A stretch of DNA of 64,000 nt. It comes from Pseudomonas sp. KU26590 (GTDB lineage Bacteria > Pseudomonadota > Gammaproteobacteria > Pseudomonadales > Pseudomonadaceae). Below, piece after piece: positions 49,173 to 59,066 of this stretch (positions are counted from its first letter, which is position 1; every line of letters begins with the position of its first letter). The stretch covers positions 2,385,501 to 2,449,500 of the forward strand of contig NZ_CP110644.1 of NCBI RefSeq assembly GCF_026153515.1. Direction: 5' to 3'. Under the pieces are notes generated by a model. It did no database searches. It was not told where the DNA came from and saw only the letters and a program-made list of their open reading frames with translations. A program made the position numbers and the translations under genes.

Positions 49173-50603
49173 TCAGCGAATGGGCGGGCCGATGAAGCGG
49201 CTCTTGGCGTGGACTTTAGTGTCGCTGTGCTCAATGTCGCTGTTCTTGATTTCCCTGAGGATGAAACTGACCTCATTGCTGCTCGAGGGCAGTTGCTCCG
49301 GCGCGACCGACAGCTCCACCGGCAGGCTGATGATTTCGCCAGCGGGCACCTTGATCTCGCGCCGGCCTTGCAGCCTCAGGTCCGGCAGCCCGGTGGCGTC
49401 GAGCACGTACGTGTGGTCGATCTGATCCTTGTTCATCACCTTCAGGCTGTAAACGTTTTCGATCCGGCCCTCGGCGTTTTCCCGGTACAGCACGCGGTCC
49501 TTGCTGACGTCGAAACCCACCAGCGAGCGCGTGAGAAACGCGCCAGTGAGCCCGCCGATCATCACCAGCAACACCAGACCATAGCCGATCAACCGGGGGC
49601 GCAGTGTATGGGTCACCTGCCCGGAAAGGTTGTGTTCGGTGGTGTAGCTGATCAGGCCGCGCGGGTAGTCCATCTTGTCCATGATCGCGTCGCAGGCGTC
49701 GATGCACGCCGCGCAACCGATGCATTCGATCTGCAAGCCGTCGCGGATGTCGATGCCGGTCGGGCAGACCTGCACGCACATCGTGCAATCGATGCAATCG
49801 CCGAGGCCTTCAGCCTTGTAATCCGTTTCCTTTTTGCGCGTACCCCGTGGCTCGCCACGTCGTGGGTCGTAGGAAACGATCAGGGTGTCCTTGTCGAACA
49901 TCACGCTCTGAAAGCGCGCGTAGGGACACATATAAATGCACACCTGTTCGCGCAGCCAGCCGGCGTTGACGTAGGTGGCGAGGGTGAAGAAGCCGATCCA
50001 GAAATACGCCCAGCCATCGGCCTGGCCGGTGAAGAAATCCACCCGCAGTTCGCGGATGGGCGAGAAGTAGCCGACGAAGGTCAGGCCGGTGACCAGGCCG
50101 ATCAACAGCCAGAGACTGTGCTTGGCAGCCTTGCGGGCGAATTTGTTGGCGTCCATGGGCGCCTTGTCGAGTTTGATGCGCTGATGGCGGTCGCCTTCGG
50201 TGACCTTTTCACACCACATGAACACCCAGGTCCACACGCTTTGCGGGCAGGTGTAACCGCACCAGACGCGCCCGGCGAACACGGTAATGAAGAACAGGCC
50301 GAATGCGCTGACGATCAGGATGCCCGACAGCAGGATGAAATCCTGTGGCCAGAACGTCGCGCCGAAGATGTAGAACTTGCGCTCCGGCAGGTTCCACCAC
50401 ACCGCCTGATGCGCGCCCCAGTTAAGCCAGACCGTGCCGAAATACAGCAGGAACAGCACGGCGCCGCCACCCATGCGCAGATTGCGGAACACCCCGGTGA
50501 ACGCGCGGGTATAGATCTTCTCCCGCGAGGCATACAGGTCAACCGTGTCGCCGTCGTTATCCGGCGGCGGCGTGACGTTGTGCAGCGGAATCTGATTTTT
50601 CAT
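49173..50603 (-). CDS. ccoG: Cbb3 oxidase accessory protein CcoG (ferredoxin-type)
   Basis: The 476-aa membrane protein has several hydrophobic segments, GRVWCGYTCPQSVWTW, CIYMCPYARFQSVMFD, then two [4Fe-4S] clusters, CIDCTMCVQVCPTG and CIGCAACIDACD. It is the cupric reductase-like protein of the cbb3 assembly set. It starts 56 bp after ccoP and leads ccoGHIS. The C-terminal part is a periplasmic beta domain (YSLKVMNKDQIDHTY). Confidence 0.95.
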   Translation of the reverse strand: MKNQIPLHNVTPPPDNDGDTVDLYASREKIYTRAFTGVFRNLRMGGGAVLFLLYFGTVWLNWGAHQAVWWNLPERKFYIFGATFWPQDFILLSGILIVSAFGLFFITVFAGRVWCGYTCPQSVWTWVFMWCEKVTEGDRHQRIKLDKAPMDANKFARKAAKHSLWLLIGLVTGLTFVGYFSPIRELRVDFFTGQADGWAYFWIGFFTLATYVNAGWLREQVCIYMCPYARFQSVMFDKDTLIVSYDPRRGEPRGTRKKETDYKAEGLGDCIDCTMCVQVCPTGIDIRDGLQIECIGCAACIDACDAIMDKMDYPRGLISYTTEHNLSGQVTHTLRPRLIGYGLVLLVMIGGLTGAFLTRSLVGFDVSKDRVLYRENAEGRIENVYSLKVMNKDQIDHTYVLDATGLPDLRLQGRREIKVPAGEIISLPVELSVAPEQLPSSSNEVSFILREIKNSDIEHSDTKVHAKSRFIGPPIR

Positions 50604-50659
50604 GGCAGCGTCCTAGGCCCTTGGGGCCGAACCATCAGCGTGTGCGACGGCGATATCCT

Positions 50660-51640
50660 TCATTGCTGCTTTTCCGCCGGTGCTTCGCCATGGGACAGAC
50701 TGTAAACGTACGCCGCCAACAGGTGCACCCGGTCGTTGCCTTGCAGCAATGCCTGGGCCGGCATCTGGCCCTGGCGGCCGTACTGGAGGGTCTGTTGCAG
50801 CTGGGCAAAGCTGGAACCGTAGATGAACGCGCCGGGGTGGGTCAGGTCCGGCGCGCCCAGTGCGGCAACGCCTTTTCCCTCCGGCCCGTGGCAGGCGACG
50901 CAAGTGGTGGCGTAGATTTTCTGGCCCGCCACCGGATCGGCGTTCGCGTCGGCGGGCAGGGTGCGGCTATACAGCTGGGTCAGCACGTAAGCTGACACGT
51001 CGCGCACGCCTTGATCGCCAATCACCGCACCCCACGCCGGCATGACCGCATGACGGCCGTTCATGATGGTGGTTTTGATGCTCTGCGCATCGCCGCCCCA
51101 TCGCCAGTCGGCGTCGGTCAGGTTGGGGAAGCCGTAAGCGCCCTTGGCGTCGGAGCCGTGGCAGACCGAGCAATTGGACGCGAACAGCCGACCGCCCATC
51201 TTCAGCGCTTGCGGATCTTTGGCCACTTCCTCGATGGGCATCGCCGCAAACTTGGCGAAGATCGGCCCGAAACGCGCCTCGGACTGCGCCATCTCCTTTT
51301 CCCATTCGTGCACGCCGGTCCAGCCCGTGGTGCCGTCGGAAAACTGGATTTTCTTGTCGTTGTCGGCGTAGTCGTAACCCGGCAGCAGGCCGGTCCAGTT
51401 TCCCAGGCCCGGGTAAAGCACCAGATAACCCAGGGCGAAAATGATCGTGCCGATGAACAACCAGAACCACCACTTGGGCAGCGGGTTGTCGTATTCCTCG
51501 ATGCCATCGAAAGAATGGCCGACGGTTTCATCGGTGGTGTCGGCGCGCTGGCCCTTGCGTGTGGCGAGCAGCAGCCAGCCCATCGCGAAGATCGTGCCCA
51601 GGGTCAGCACCGTGACGTAGATGCTCCAGAAGGTGCTCAT
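50660..51640 (-). CDS. ccoP: Cbb3-type cytochrome c oxidase subunit III
   Basis: Di-haem cytochrome c subunit, 326 aa. It has an N-terminal membrane anchor in the first 25 residues and a second helix around residues 56-76 ([19 protein letters not shown]). The two haem c motifs are CSVCH (157-161) and CVACH (247-251). The methionine ligands lie in VMPAWG and QMPAQ. Its ATG overlaps the ccoQ stop by 4 bases. It passes electrons to CcoN. Confidence 0.97.
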   Translation of the reverse strand: MSTFWSIYVTVLTLGTIFAMGWLLLATRKGQRADTTDETVGHSFDGIEEYDNPLPKWWFWLFIGTIIFALGYLVLYPGLGNWTGLLPGYDYADNDKKIQFSDGTTGWTGVHEWEKEMAQSEARFGPIFAKFAAMPIEEVAKDPQALKMGGRLFASNCSVCHGSDAKGAYGFPNLTDADWRWGGDAQSIKTTIMNGRHAVMPAWGAVIGDQGVRDVSAYVLTQLYSRTLPADANADPVAGQKIYATTCVACHGPEGKGVAALGAPDLTHPGAFIYGSSFAQLQQTLQYGRQGQMPAQALLQGNDRVHLLAAYVYSLSHGEAPAEKQQ

Positions 51641-51852
51641 GGTTTCGGGCTCCCCGGGGTATGTGCTTCTGCTTTGGTCTGCTCTTGCGCTCGCCTTACC
51701 TGCGCAATCGCCTCGGGGTCATCGGCAAACGGCAGCAGCGTTGCATCGTCGAATTCCGCCTTGCGCCGCGGGCTGTACACCCATGACGCCAGTCCAATAA
51801 AGGCCACCATCACCACAACGGTGCCCAGGCCTCGAATCGTTCCCATGTCCAT
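51637..51852 (-). CDS. ccoQ: Cbb3-type cytochrome c oxidase subunit CcoQ
   Basis: A small subunit, 71 aa from the ATG at 51852 (two other ATGs are near, at 51861 and 51846). One membrane helix ([20 protein letters not shown]) is followed by the typical [19 protein letters not shown]. It stabilises the oxidase. It overlaps ccoP by 4 bases and lies 5 bp after ccoO. Confidence 0.93.
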   Translation of the reverse strand: MDMGTIRGLGTVVVMVAFIGLASWVYSPRRKAEFDDATLLPFADDPEAIAQVRRAQEQTKAEAHTPGSPKP

Positions 51853-51857
51853 GGCGA

Positions 51858-52469
51858 TCACCGTTTGCTCTTGATGAGGGTGCCCAGGCCCTGAAGGTAG
51901 GCCACCAGCGCGTCCATTTCAGTCTTGCCCTTCACCGCGTCGCTCGCGCCGGCGATGTCGGCATCGGTGTAGGGCACGCCCAGGCTGCGCAGCACTTCCA
52001 TCTTTTTGCCGGTCAGCGTGCCGTCGAGCTTGGTGTCCGCCAGGAAGGGGTAGGCCGGCATGATCGATTCCGGCACCAGGTCCCGTGGATTGTTCAAATG
52101 GACGCGGTGCCAGTCATCCGGGTAGCGACCCCCGACCCGGGCCAGGTCCGGGCCGGTGCGTTTGGAACCCCAGAGAAAGGGGTGATCCCAGACGCTTTCA
52201 CCGGCCACCGAGTAATGCCCGTAGCGTTCGGTTTCGGCGCGGAACGGCCGGATCATCTGCGAATGGCAGCCGACGCAGCCGTTGGCGATATAAACGTCGC
52301 GGCCTTCGAGCTCCAGCGCCGGGCGCGGCTTCATGCCTTCGACGGGCTGGGTGGTGACGTCCTGAAAGAACAGCGGAACGATCTGCGTCAGCCCTCCGAT
52401 CGCCACGGCGATGACCATGAAGATCGACAACAGGCCGATGTTCTTTTCCAGTGCTTCGTGCTTGATCAT
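51858..52469 (-). CDS. ccoO: Cbb3-type cytochrome c oxidase subunit II
   Basis: Mono-haem cytochrome c subunit, 203 aa. It has one N-terminal membrane helix ([20 protein letters not shown]) and the haem motif CVGCH (C65-H69), followed by [21 protein letters not shown] and [20 protein letters not shown]. Its ATG (52469) overlaps the ccoN stop by one base, so the two are translationally coupled. The start was fixed by homology. Confidence 0.97.
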   Translation of the reverse strand: MIKHEALEKNIGLLSIFMVIAVAIGGLTQIVPLFFQDVTTQPVEGMKPRPALELEGRDVYIANGCVGCHSQMIRPFRAETERYGHYSVAGESVWDHPFLWGSKRTGPDLARVGGRYPDDWHRVHLNNPRDLVPESIMPAYPFLADTKLDGTLTGKKMEVLRSLGVPYTDADIAGASDAVKGKTEMDALVAYLQGLGTLIKSKR

Positions 52470-53911
52470 CAGTGGGCCCCCACAACGGCGATCTGCGCGG
52501 CGGCGTCGGCTTCTTCCGTATTGGCTGCGCGAATGGTGCGGAACACGTTGTAGGCCATGAACAGCATGCCGCTGGCGAAAATTGCGCCGCCCAACGCGCG
52601 GACCATGTAGCCCGGATGACTGGCCTGCAGGGCCTCGACGAACGAGTAGGTGAGGGTGCCGTCGTCGTTGATCGCCCGCCACATCAACCCTTGGGTGATG
52701 CCGTTGACCCACATCGCGGCGATGTAGAGGACGGTGCCGACAGTGGCGAGCCAGAAGTGCGTGTTGATCAGCGCGATGCTGTGCATCTGCGGGCGGCCGT
52801 AGAGTTTCGGGATCATGTGGTAGACGGCGCCGATGGTGATCATCGCCACCCATCCCAGCGCGCCGGAGTGCACGTGGCCGATGGTCCAGTCGGTGTAGTG
52901 AGAAAGCGCATTGACGGTCTTGATCGCCATCATCGGCCCCTCGAACGTCGACATCCCGTAGAACGCCAGCGACAGCACGAGGAAGCGCAGAATCGGGTCG
53001 GTGCGCAACTTATGCCACGCGCCCGACAGGGTCATCATGCCGTTGATCATGCCGCCCCAGCTCGGCACCAGCAGGATGATCGACATCACCATCCCCAGCG
53101 ATTGCGCCCAGTCGGGCAGGGCGGTGTAGTGTAAATGGTGCGGGCCGGCCCAGATGTAAAGGGTGATCAGCGCCCAGAAATGCACGATGGACAGCCGATA
53201 GGAATAGATCGGGCGTTCGGCCTGTTTCGGCACGAAGTAATACATCATCCCGAGAAAGCCGGTGGTGAGGAAAAAGCCCACGGCGTTGTGCCCGTACCAC
53301 CACTGGATCATCGCGTCGGTGGCGCCGGCATAGGCCGAGTACGACTTGAACAGGCTCACCGGCAGCGAGATGTGGTTGACGATGTGCAGCATCGCCGTGA
53401 CCACGATGAATGCACCGTAGAACCAGTTCGCGACATAAATGTGTTTGGTCTTGCGCTTGACGATGGTGCCGAAGAACACCGCGCCGTAGGCGATCCAGAC
53501 AATCGTCAGCAGGATCGCGATCGGCCATTCGAGCTCGGCGTATTCCTTGGTGGTGGTGTAGCCCATCGGCAGGCTGACGATGGCGCCGATGATCACCGCC
53601 TGCCAGCCCCAGAAATGAAAGGCCGCCAGGCCGTCGGAAATCAGCCGGGTCTGGCAGGTGCGCTGGACCACGTAATAAGAGGTGCCAAACAGCGCGCAGC
53701 CGCCGAACGCGAAAATCACCAGGTTGGTGTGCAGGGGGCGCAGGCGACCGAATGTCGTCCACGGTAAACCGAAATTCAGGTCAGGCCACACGAGCTGGCA
53801 GGCGATGAAGACGCCCAGGCCCATGCCGATGATGCCCCAGACCACCGTCATGATGGCGAACTGGCGGACGACTTTGTAGTTATAAGCAGTCGGGCTGGGT
53901 GCTGTGCTCAT
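52469..53911 (-). CDS. ccoN: Cbb3-type cytochrome c oxidase subunit I
   Basis: Catalytic subunit of the high-affinity oxidase, 480 aa (ATG at 53911). It carries 12 membrane helices, with haem and copper histidines in [45 protein letters not shown] and [16 protein letters not shown]. The length is normal. It leads ccoNOQP. No TTGAT-N4-ATCAA box was found by eye in the 200 bp upstream, unlike hemN, so this copy may not depend on Anr. Confidence 0.97.
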   Translation of the reverse strand: MSTAPSPTAYNYKVVRQFAIMTVVWGIIGMGLGVFIACQLVWPDLNFGLPWTTFGRLRPLHTNLVIFAFGGCALFGTSYYVVQRTCQTRLISDGLAAFHFWGWQAVIIGAIVSLPMGYTTTKEYAELEWPIAILLTIVWIAYGAVFFGTIVKRKTKHIYVANWFYGAFIVVTAMLHIVNHISLPVSLFKSYSAYAGATDAMIQWWYGHNAVGFFLTTGFLGMMYYFVPKQAERPIYSYRLSIVHFWALITLYIWAGPHHLHYTALPDWAQSLGMVMSIILLVPSWGGMINGMMTLSGAWHKLRTDPILRFLVLSLAFYGMSTFEGPMMAIKTVNALSHYTDWTIGHVHSGALGWVAMITIGAVYHMIPKLYGRPQMHSIALINTHFWLATVGTVLYIAAMWVNGITQGLMWRAINDDGTLTYSFVEALQASHPGYMVRALGGAIFASGMLFMAYNVFRTIRAANTEEADAAAQIAVVGAH

Positions 53912-54765
53912 GTCAGGTTCCACGGTGTGTATTTTATTAGTGTGGTCACAGCCGCGCCTTCGTTCGCGCGTACCCGTCACGCAGTGGCGTGAGGGGATCG
54001 AGGAAGGCGATAGACGCGGTGCACGCAGAGGCTCGGTCGCCGAAGCGTGAGCGGGTTCTGGCTGAGTGGCCTGGGGGAAGGAAGACAGGTCGAGCAGGAT
54101 CGCGCGCGTGAGTGGGAGGGATTGGATACAACCCTGCGGGTGAAAACAGCGCTGGGGCTGCTTGTCTGCAAGAGGGGTGCGTTGCCGGGCACAATCTTGT
54201 TGCTGGGCCTGTGGCTAGCTGTCGCCGGTCCACTGTGCGGACACAGCTTAGACGCGAATGATCGCGGAGGGAAGGCTTTGGCGCAGCACCTGCGACACTT
54301 GGCCGCGCGTGGCATGAAGTTGCCGCGTCCTTGGCAGGACGCGGCGATCAACCATTTCCGGAGATAGCTGAAACGGTTCTCTGCCTGCCGTTCCTGTGCG
54401 TCGAGAGAGCGTTTCTACAACAAAGTTGTATACAAAAAGCCGCTGACATTGGCACTTTAATCTGCCCAAAAATATTTGGCCCGAGCTGGCAGAAAGGCCG
54501 GCGATCGTCACGGGTGATCGTCCGGAGCGGACAAAAAGCATATTCCGTCGATGAAACCGCCCGGTTGTGTGCAGGTTGGGGCGCTCAGGGTTCGGTGCTC
54601 GTTGCCGAAGTGCCGCACCAGACTAACGCTTGGGAGCTGAACCTTTGCTGTCGGGACAGGGCAAGCGATTGTGCAGGGTCATGACACTCCGACGTTGCTG
54701 CATAATGGCGGCCGTGGTGCCCGCCTTAGTCGGCGGGTGATCGATGTTTTGTAAAAGAGACCTGC
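53912..54765. other. Intergenic region upstream of ccoN
   Basis: An 854-bp gap without a convincing gene. It holds a 9-bp-stem hairpin GCCGCGTCC/GGACGCGGC (54322-54345) and a perfect TTGTATACAA palindrome at 54426-54435, the same motif seen in the purine promoters. A 35-aa minus-strand frame (54355-54248) contains RGQVSQVLRQSLPSAII, which faintly resembles the start of a GntR winged helix but is stopped early. The promoter of ccoN should lie near 53930-54050. Confidence 0.4.
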
Positions 54766-55455
54766 ATGAGCAAACAACACGCGGCGAAGCGAACGGCCGA
54801 TCACTGCGCGCACTTGGCGCAAGAACAGGGCTGGATCTGGAACGCGCCCACCGGCCCTGCGGCGGACGCGCCCTCGACGCTGATTCTCGCCCACGGCGCG
54901 GGTGCTCCGATGGACAGCGACTTCATGAACGACTTCGCCAACCGTCTGGCGACCCTGGGGATTGGCGTGCTGCGCTTTGAATTCCCTTACATGGCGCAGC
55001 GCCGAATCGACGGGCGCAGACGGCCTCCCAACCCCCAACCGAAGTTGCTGGAGTGCTGGCATGGGGTGTACACCGCGGTGCGTGCGGGTGTGAGCGGGCG
55101 AGTGGCGATCGGTGGCAAATCCATGGGCGGACGCATGGCCAGCGTCATTGCTGACGACGTGGAAGTCGATGGGTTGTTCTGTCTGGGCTATCCGTTTTAC
55201 GCGGCGGGTAAACCCGAGAAGCCGCGGGTCGCGCACCTGGCGGAACTGCGGACGCCGACGCTGATTGTTCAAGGCGAACGCGATGCGTTGGGCAATCGGG
55301 AGGCGGTTGAAGGGTACGAGTTGTCGAAGAGCATCGACGTGCACTGGGTGCCGACGGCCAACCACGACCTCAAACCGTTGAAATCATCGGGCCTCAGTGT
55401 CGAGGCGTGCATGCAGGAAATCGCCGAGCTTATGGCGCGCCGGCTGATCGGATAG
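54766..55455 (+). CDS. Alpha/beta hydrolase of the KANL3/Tex30 type
   Basis: The 229-aa protein has an alpha/beta hydrolase core: ILAHGAGAPMDSDFMNDFA, the nucleophile serine in IGGKSMGGRMAS, an acid residue around QGERDALGN and the histidine in TANHDLKPLK. This pattern matches the small bacterial family named after Tex30/KANL3. No substrate is known. AAAAGAGAC precedes the ATG. It overlaps the end of the convergent unknown gene by 26 bases. Confidence 0.85.
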   Translation: MSKQHAAKRTADHCAHLAQEQGWIWNAPTGPAADAPSTLILAHGAGAPMDSDFMNDFANRLATLGIGVLRFEFPYMAQRRIDGRRRPPNPQPKLLECWHGVYTAVRAGVSGRVAIGGKSMGGRMASVIADDVEVDGLFCLGYPFYAAGKPEKPRVAHLAELRTPTLIVQGERDALGNREAVEGYELSKSIDVHWVPTANHDLKPLKSSGLSVEACMQEIAELMARRLIG

Positions 55456-55927
55456 CGGGGTGCTCCTCGGCGTTTGGGTCACAGACCAGGTCGAACAGGC
55501 CTTCGGTTACGTGGAAGTTCTTGGTCGGGACGGCAAACTCGAAGTTGCCGTGCAGCGCTCCGGCGGCTGCATCGCAGCCGAGCAGCGTCAGGTTGCCTTG
55601 CTGCAAGTCGCGGGAATGATAGATCTTCGCCATCCGCGTGGGGGTGAGGTGATAGATGACCGTGATCTGTTCGTTGCGCAGCAGGTTGTAGCTGCCGGGC
55701 TGCACCGTTTCGTCGATGAACAGGCCGATCATGGTGCGGTGCCGGCGAACCGTGCCGGTGGCGAGGATCTTCCAGATTCGGCACGTGAGCGGATCTGACC
55801 GGCCCGGGCGCAGGCACGCCATGGCGCTCAGGCTGTGGGTGATGAACGGGTGGCCGTTGACGGTGGCGCTGAACGTGCCCAGGGCCGCCGGCGCCTGCGG
55901 GCGTTGGAGAGGAGGTTTTGCGGGCAT
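55430..55927 (-). CDS. Hypothetical protein
   Basis: A 165-aa open frame I do not recognise. It begins MPAKPPLQRPQAPAALGTFS and is rich in beta-forming stretches (RTMIGLFIDETVQPGSYNLL, EQITVIYHL, GNFEFAVPTKNFHV). There is no signal peptide or membrane helix. It lies in front of the beta-module gene on the same strand but in a separate unit, and ends inside the hydrolase gene on the other strand. Coding status rests on length and codon pattern only. Confidence 0.55.
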   Translation of the reverse strand: MPAKPPLQRPQAPAALGTFSATVNGHPFITHSLSAMACLRPGRSDPLTCRIWKILATGTVRRHRTMIGLFIDETVQPGSYNLLRNEQITVIYHLTPTRMAKIYHSRDLQQGNLTLLGCDAAAGALHGNFEFAVPTKNFHVTEGLFDLVCDPNAEEHPAIRSAGAP

Positions 55928-56071
55928 TTTTCTGAGGTGTCCGTGAATGGGTTTTAGGAGTGGTTTGGAGTGCGATGCGCATTTATAAGACGCCGTCGGG
56001 TGACGACGACGTCTTTGAAAGGGGGTGCTGCTTACACGTCTGAGGCTTGCATCGCTAACGACAGTGGCAGA

Positions 56072-59017
56072 TCAGCGAATCGCGACGCCCAGGCTGGAAT
56101 TGATGTGCAGCAGTTTGTAATCCTTGCCGGTGTTGAGGTTCTTCACGTAGTACCACTTCGCGCCCAACACGTTCTTGGCGACGGTCGAGGACCAGTAATT
56201 GGCGTTGCCCATCGGCCAGCGGTTGCCGTAGGCGTTATAGATCTCGATCAGCTGGTGGATGCTCGGGATACGCCCGCCGATGCGGTTGGCGGCGTTGGAC
56301 ATCTGGGTGTAATTGCCAGAGCCCACACCGTGGCATTCGATGACGCCGGTGACCGAGACGGTAAAGCTTTTTCTCTCTCCAGATGCATCAGTCGCCGTAA
56401 TGATTGCGCCGCCTCTGCTGCGTACCGAGACCAGGCCCGTTGCGTCAACATGTGCCACATTCGGCATGCTCGACGAGTAGGTATAAGGTGGTTTGCCGCC
56501 AGCTGCTACCCGCTTGATCGTAGTTCCGGTCGGGAAAACCGGAAGCAGTTCGGGATGTGCCGGAAGCAGATAAATCTTTCCGTCCAGGGTGGCTGGAGAT
56601 GTGTCGAATTCCAGACCTTTGATAACACTTAGCGACAGTTCTTCAGAACGGCGAGGTACGCCGTTTCGAATGACTTCGTAGCTCAGTATTGCCGTACGGC
56701 CTTCAGCTGCAGAGATCTGTGATTTAGGCACGTTGAAAACGAGAGCTTGTTGGTCTCCAACAGTTTGCGTGGCGGTATCAAATGTCGAGACGCTAGACCA
56801 GCGAGCGGTGACATGATCCTCAGGCGCCATGTTGCGGTAACTGACGCGAACAGTTGCGCCAGATTCCGGAATCAATGTGGGGCGCAAAATTCCGTCAGCG
56901 CCTACTGAGTCCATGGCAGGTGCCGGCAACTCGAGCACTGAACTCATGATTTGCAGGCTCACGATGTCGGAGTGTTGCACCCCAGCAGCGCGTTGCACGG
57001 TGTATGAGACGTTGACCGTTTGGCCATCGTTTGCACTCACCAATTGGCTAGCAAACACGACCGATAGCTCGCGAAATGCCTCCTCGGCGGTGATGACGTT
57101 GTTCTTTGTCCCGCTCCCTTTCGGGCCGCTCCAGCGCGTTTCAACGATATCTCCATTAGCCAGATTCGCGTCGGAAGCTATTAAGACTGTCGCGCCGTCA
57201 GGTGCATCAGCCGGATCGAGCGTGTCGCCCTTGGCTTCTTTGACAGTGGGATTGGGCAACGGCGCGTACACCATGCTACCCACACGGAATCGCAGTTGCG
57301 CGGAGACGAACTTCTGCGTTCCTCGATCGACTTCGTACCAAGCGGTCACTTCGCTGTTTGTATTTGCCTCTACGAAGCGCTTGTTGACCCTGAAAATCAC
57401 CTCTCTGCTGACGGTACCGCTGTTAATTACGGTGAAATCACTGTAACTGCCGCTGGATCCTTGGCCGTCCCAATGCAGGGTGACCTGGTCATCCACTGCC
57501 ATGCCCGGATACCGTGCGATGCGTACCGTGGCTTCAAGGGCAATGTTCGCCGGGTCCAGCACGCCACTGCTGTCCAGCTCGTCAATTGAGGGCGCTGGAA
57601 ATGAAACCCCAGTGTCATCGCCCACCAGCACATTCAGTACGGGAGACTTGAAAAACTCCCTCTCGAATGACGTAACGGTGTAGTAAACCTCCAATGAACC
57701 GCCCGCCAATGCGCTGACCTTCATGTCGGGAATCGCGTACTGCAACGTGTTGCCGATGTCACCATGGCTGAGATTCTTACGCTCCTCATGCATGACATTC
57801 GCGCCGGCCGCCGTCTTACCCATCCACACCAGATTGACGTCGTGGCCAGGAAGCATGAAGTAGTAAGGGGGTACCTCGACCAACACGTTATGAGCAGTCG
57901 GATCCAGTACCCCTTCGTTTTGCTCGGCCAAGGGGATTCGTGGCGGATCCAGTTCCATCATCTTCCCGATGATTTTCAACGGCAGATTTTTCGATAGCAA
58001 CGCTTGGCCGGTGGTTTTCATTACCCGGTATTTGATGCGGGCGCGGCCTTGGCTGATCGGTTGGAAAAGATCGTTTGGAATCGAAAAGTCCAAGAACCCG
58101 AACGGGTTCTGAACCACTTTCGTCGTTCGATAGGTGTCCAGAGGTATGCCAGCACCCGTTTCACGTTCGACGGACAACATGACCTCATCGTCCTTGGCAA
58201 TCTGGGGGTTGGACAGCACCAGGATCTGGACCGGCGCGCCATCCAGCTTTTCAAGATCAAGTTCCATGTCAGGCGCCTGCGGTGCGACCGGTGCAGGCAA
58301 CGTATCCCGGCCGATTTCCACCTGCGCATACGTTGGCAGTGACCAGCGCGACCAGTTGTTCACCACGTCGCGGATTTCGTAGCGGACTTCAATCATGTCC
58401 GAACTGCCCGCGAATTCGATGGCGCCTTTGGGCACTTGAATGATGACGGGCTTACCGATCTCAGCCTCACTCGTGATGACCATTCGAACGAACTGCCCAT
58501 GCCATGAAAGCTTGATGTCATCGCCGACAGCCATGTTCACGTAAGGGGCGATTTCTACTGAGACGCCTTCCGGTGAGGTGATGATGCCGGGTGGGGAGAT
58601 CGTAGGCGTTCCCAGAGTTTCGTTTTCGTACGGCGTAGCCGGGTTTGGGTCCTTGCCTCCCGGAATATCAAGCTTGACCAATACTTGTATGACATTGGAC
58701 TGCTCAGGGATTGCCGAGGGAAACGGAGTATAGATGTACTTAACGTCAGTCAGGCCCGGCTTAATCCAATGGGTGTCAACGAGCAGCGTAAATATCCCGT
58801 CACTAATGGCTGAATCCGATGTATGTGTATAAGACGATACGGGGGCTTCGTTAGCTCCCCAGTAAAGCTCGATCTGGTCCTTCGGGCTAAGCTTCAAAGG
58901 GCCTACAAGTACCTCCAATGATTTCGCGGGGTCTGCCACATCGACATCACCGACTCCGGCATGGTCAAAGCTCAAAATTGTCGGGTTTGGTAATGTGAAG
59001 CTCTTGTTAATCTGCAT
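56072..59017 (-). CDS. Large protein of seven repeated beta modules with C-terminal Ig-like and lectin-like domains
   Basis: The 981-aa protein has about seven related modules of about 100-115 residues (approximately 5-118, 135-236, 240-350, 356-466, 472-580, 586-692, 697-800). Each carries a variant of 'LDP... V-V... PY--M--GD-V-L-W-G' and ends with a 'V-Y-V' strand. Then comes a bacterial Ig-like domain of group 2 type (about 801-890, VAHVDATGLVSVRSRGGAII) and a C-terminal lectin-like end (IPSIHQLIEIYNAYG, WPMGNANYWSSTV). No signal peptide was found. AGAAGGGA precedes the ATG. It is probably co-transcribed with the gene 49 bp upstream. Confidence 0.8.
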   Translation of the reverse strand: MQINKSFTLPNPTILSFDHAGVGDVDVADPAKSLEVLVGPLKLSPKDQIELYWGANEAPVSSYTHTSDSAISDGIFTLLVDTHWIKPGLTDVKYIYTPFPSAIPEQSNVIQVLVKLDIPGGKDPNPATPYENETLGTPTISPPGIITSPEGVSVEIAPYVNMAVGDDIKLSWHGQFVRMVITSEAEIGKPVIIQVPKGAIEFAGSSDMIEVRYEIRDVVNNWSRWSLPTYAQVEIGRDTLPAPVAPQAPDMELDLEKLDGAPVQILVLSNPQIAKDDEVMLSVERETGAGIPLDTYRTTKVVQNPFGFLDFSIPNDLFQPISQGRARIKYRVMKTTGQALLSKNLPLKIIGKMMELDPPRIPLAEQNEGVLDPTAHNVLVEVPPYYFMLPGHDVNLVWMGKTAAGANVMHEERKNLSHGDIGNTLQYAIPDMKVSALAGGSLEVYYTVTSFEREFFKSPVLNVLVGDDTGVSFPAPSIDELDSSGVLDPANIALEATVRIARYPGMAVDDQVTLHWDGQGSSGSYSDFTVINSGTVSREVIFRVNKRFVEANTNSEVTAWYEVDRGTQKFVSAQLRFRVGSMVYAPLPNPTVKEAKGDTLDPADAPDGATVLIASDANLANGDIVETRWSGPKGSGTKNNVITAEEAFRELSVVFASQLVSANDGQTVNVSYTVQRAAGVQHSDIVSLQIMSSVLELPAPAMDSVGADGILRPTLIPESGATVRVSYRNMAPEDHVTARWSSVSTFDTATQTVGDQQALVFNVPKSQISAAEGRTAILSYEVIRNGVPRRSEELSLSVIKGLEFDTSPATLDGKIYLLPAHPELLPVFPTGTTIKRVAAGGKPPYTYSSSMPNVAHVDATGLVSVRSRGGAIITATDASGERKSFTVSVTGVIECHGVGSGNYTQMSNAANRIGGRIPSIHQLIEIYNAYGNRWPMGNANYWSSTVAKNVLGAKWYYVKNLNTGKDYKLLHINSSLGVAIR

Positions 59018-59066
59018 GTACGATATTCCCTTCTAAAAGATGGCGGGCCAATGGCCCGCCGATGTA

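Noticed and set aside
54047..54367. 106-aa plus-strand frame upstream of ccoN
   Set aside because: No homology-like features and no good ribosome-binding site; overlaps the hairpin region.
54455..54475. Possible sigma-54 site TGGCAC...CTGC
   Set aside because: Spacing between GG and GC is one base too long and no activator sites are near.
55987..56015. Hairpin AAGACG...CGTCTT after the large module gene
   Set aside because: The stem is present but no T tract follows on the minus strand, so a terminator is only weakly supported.
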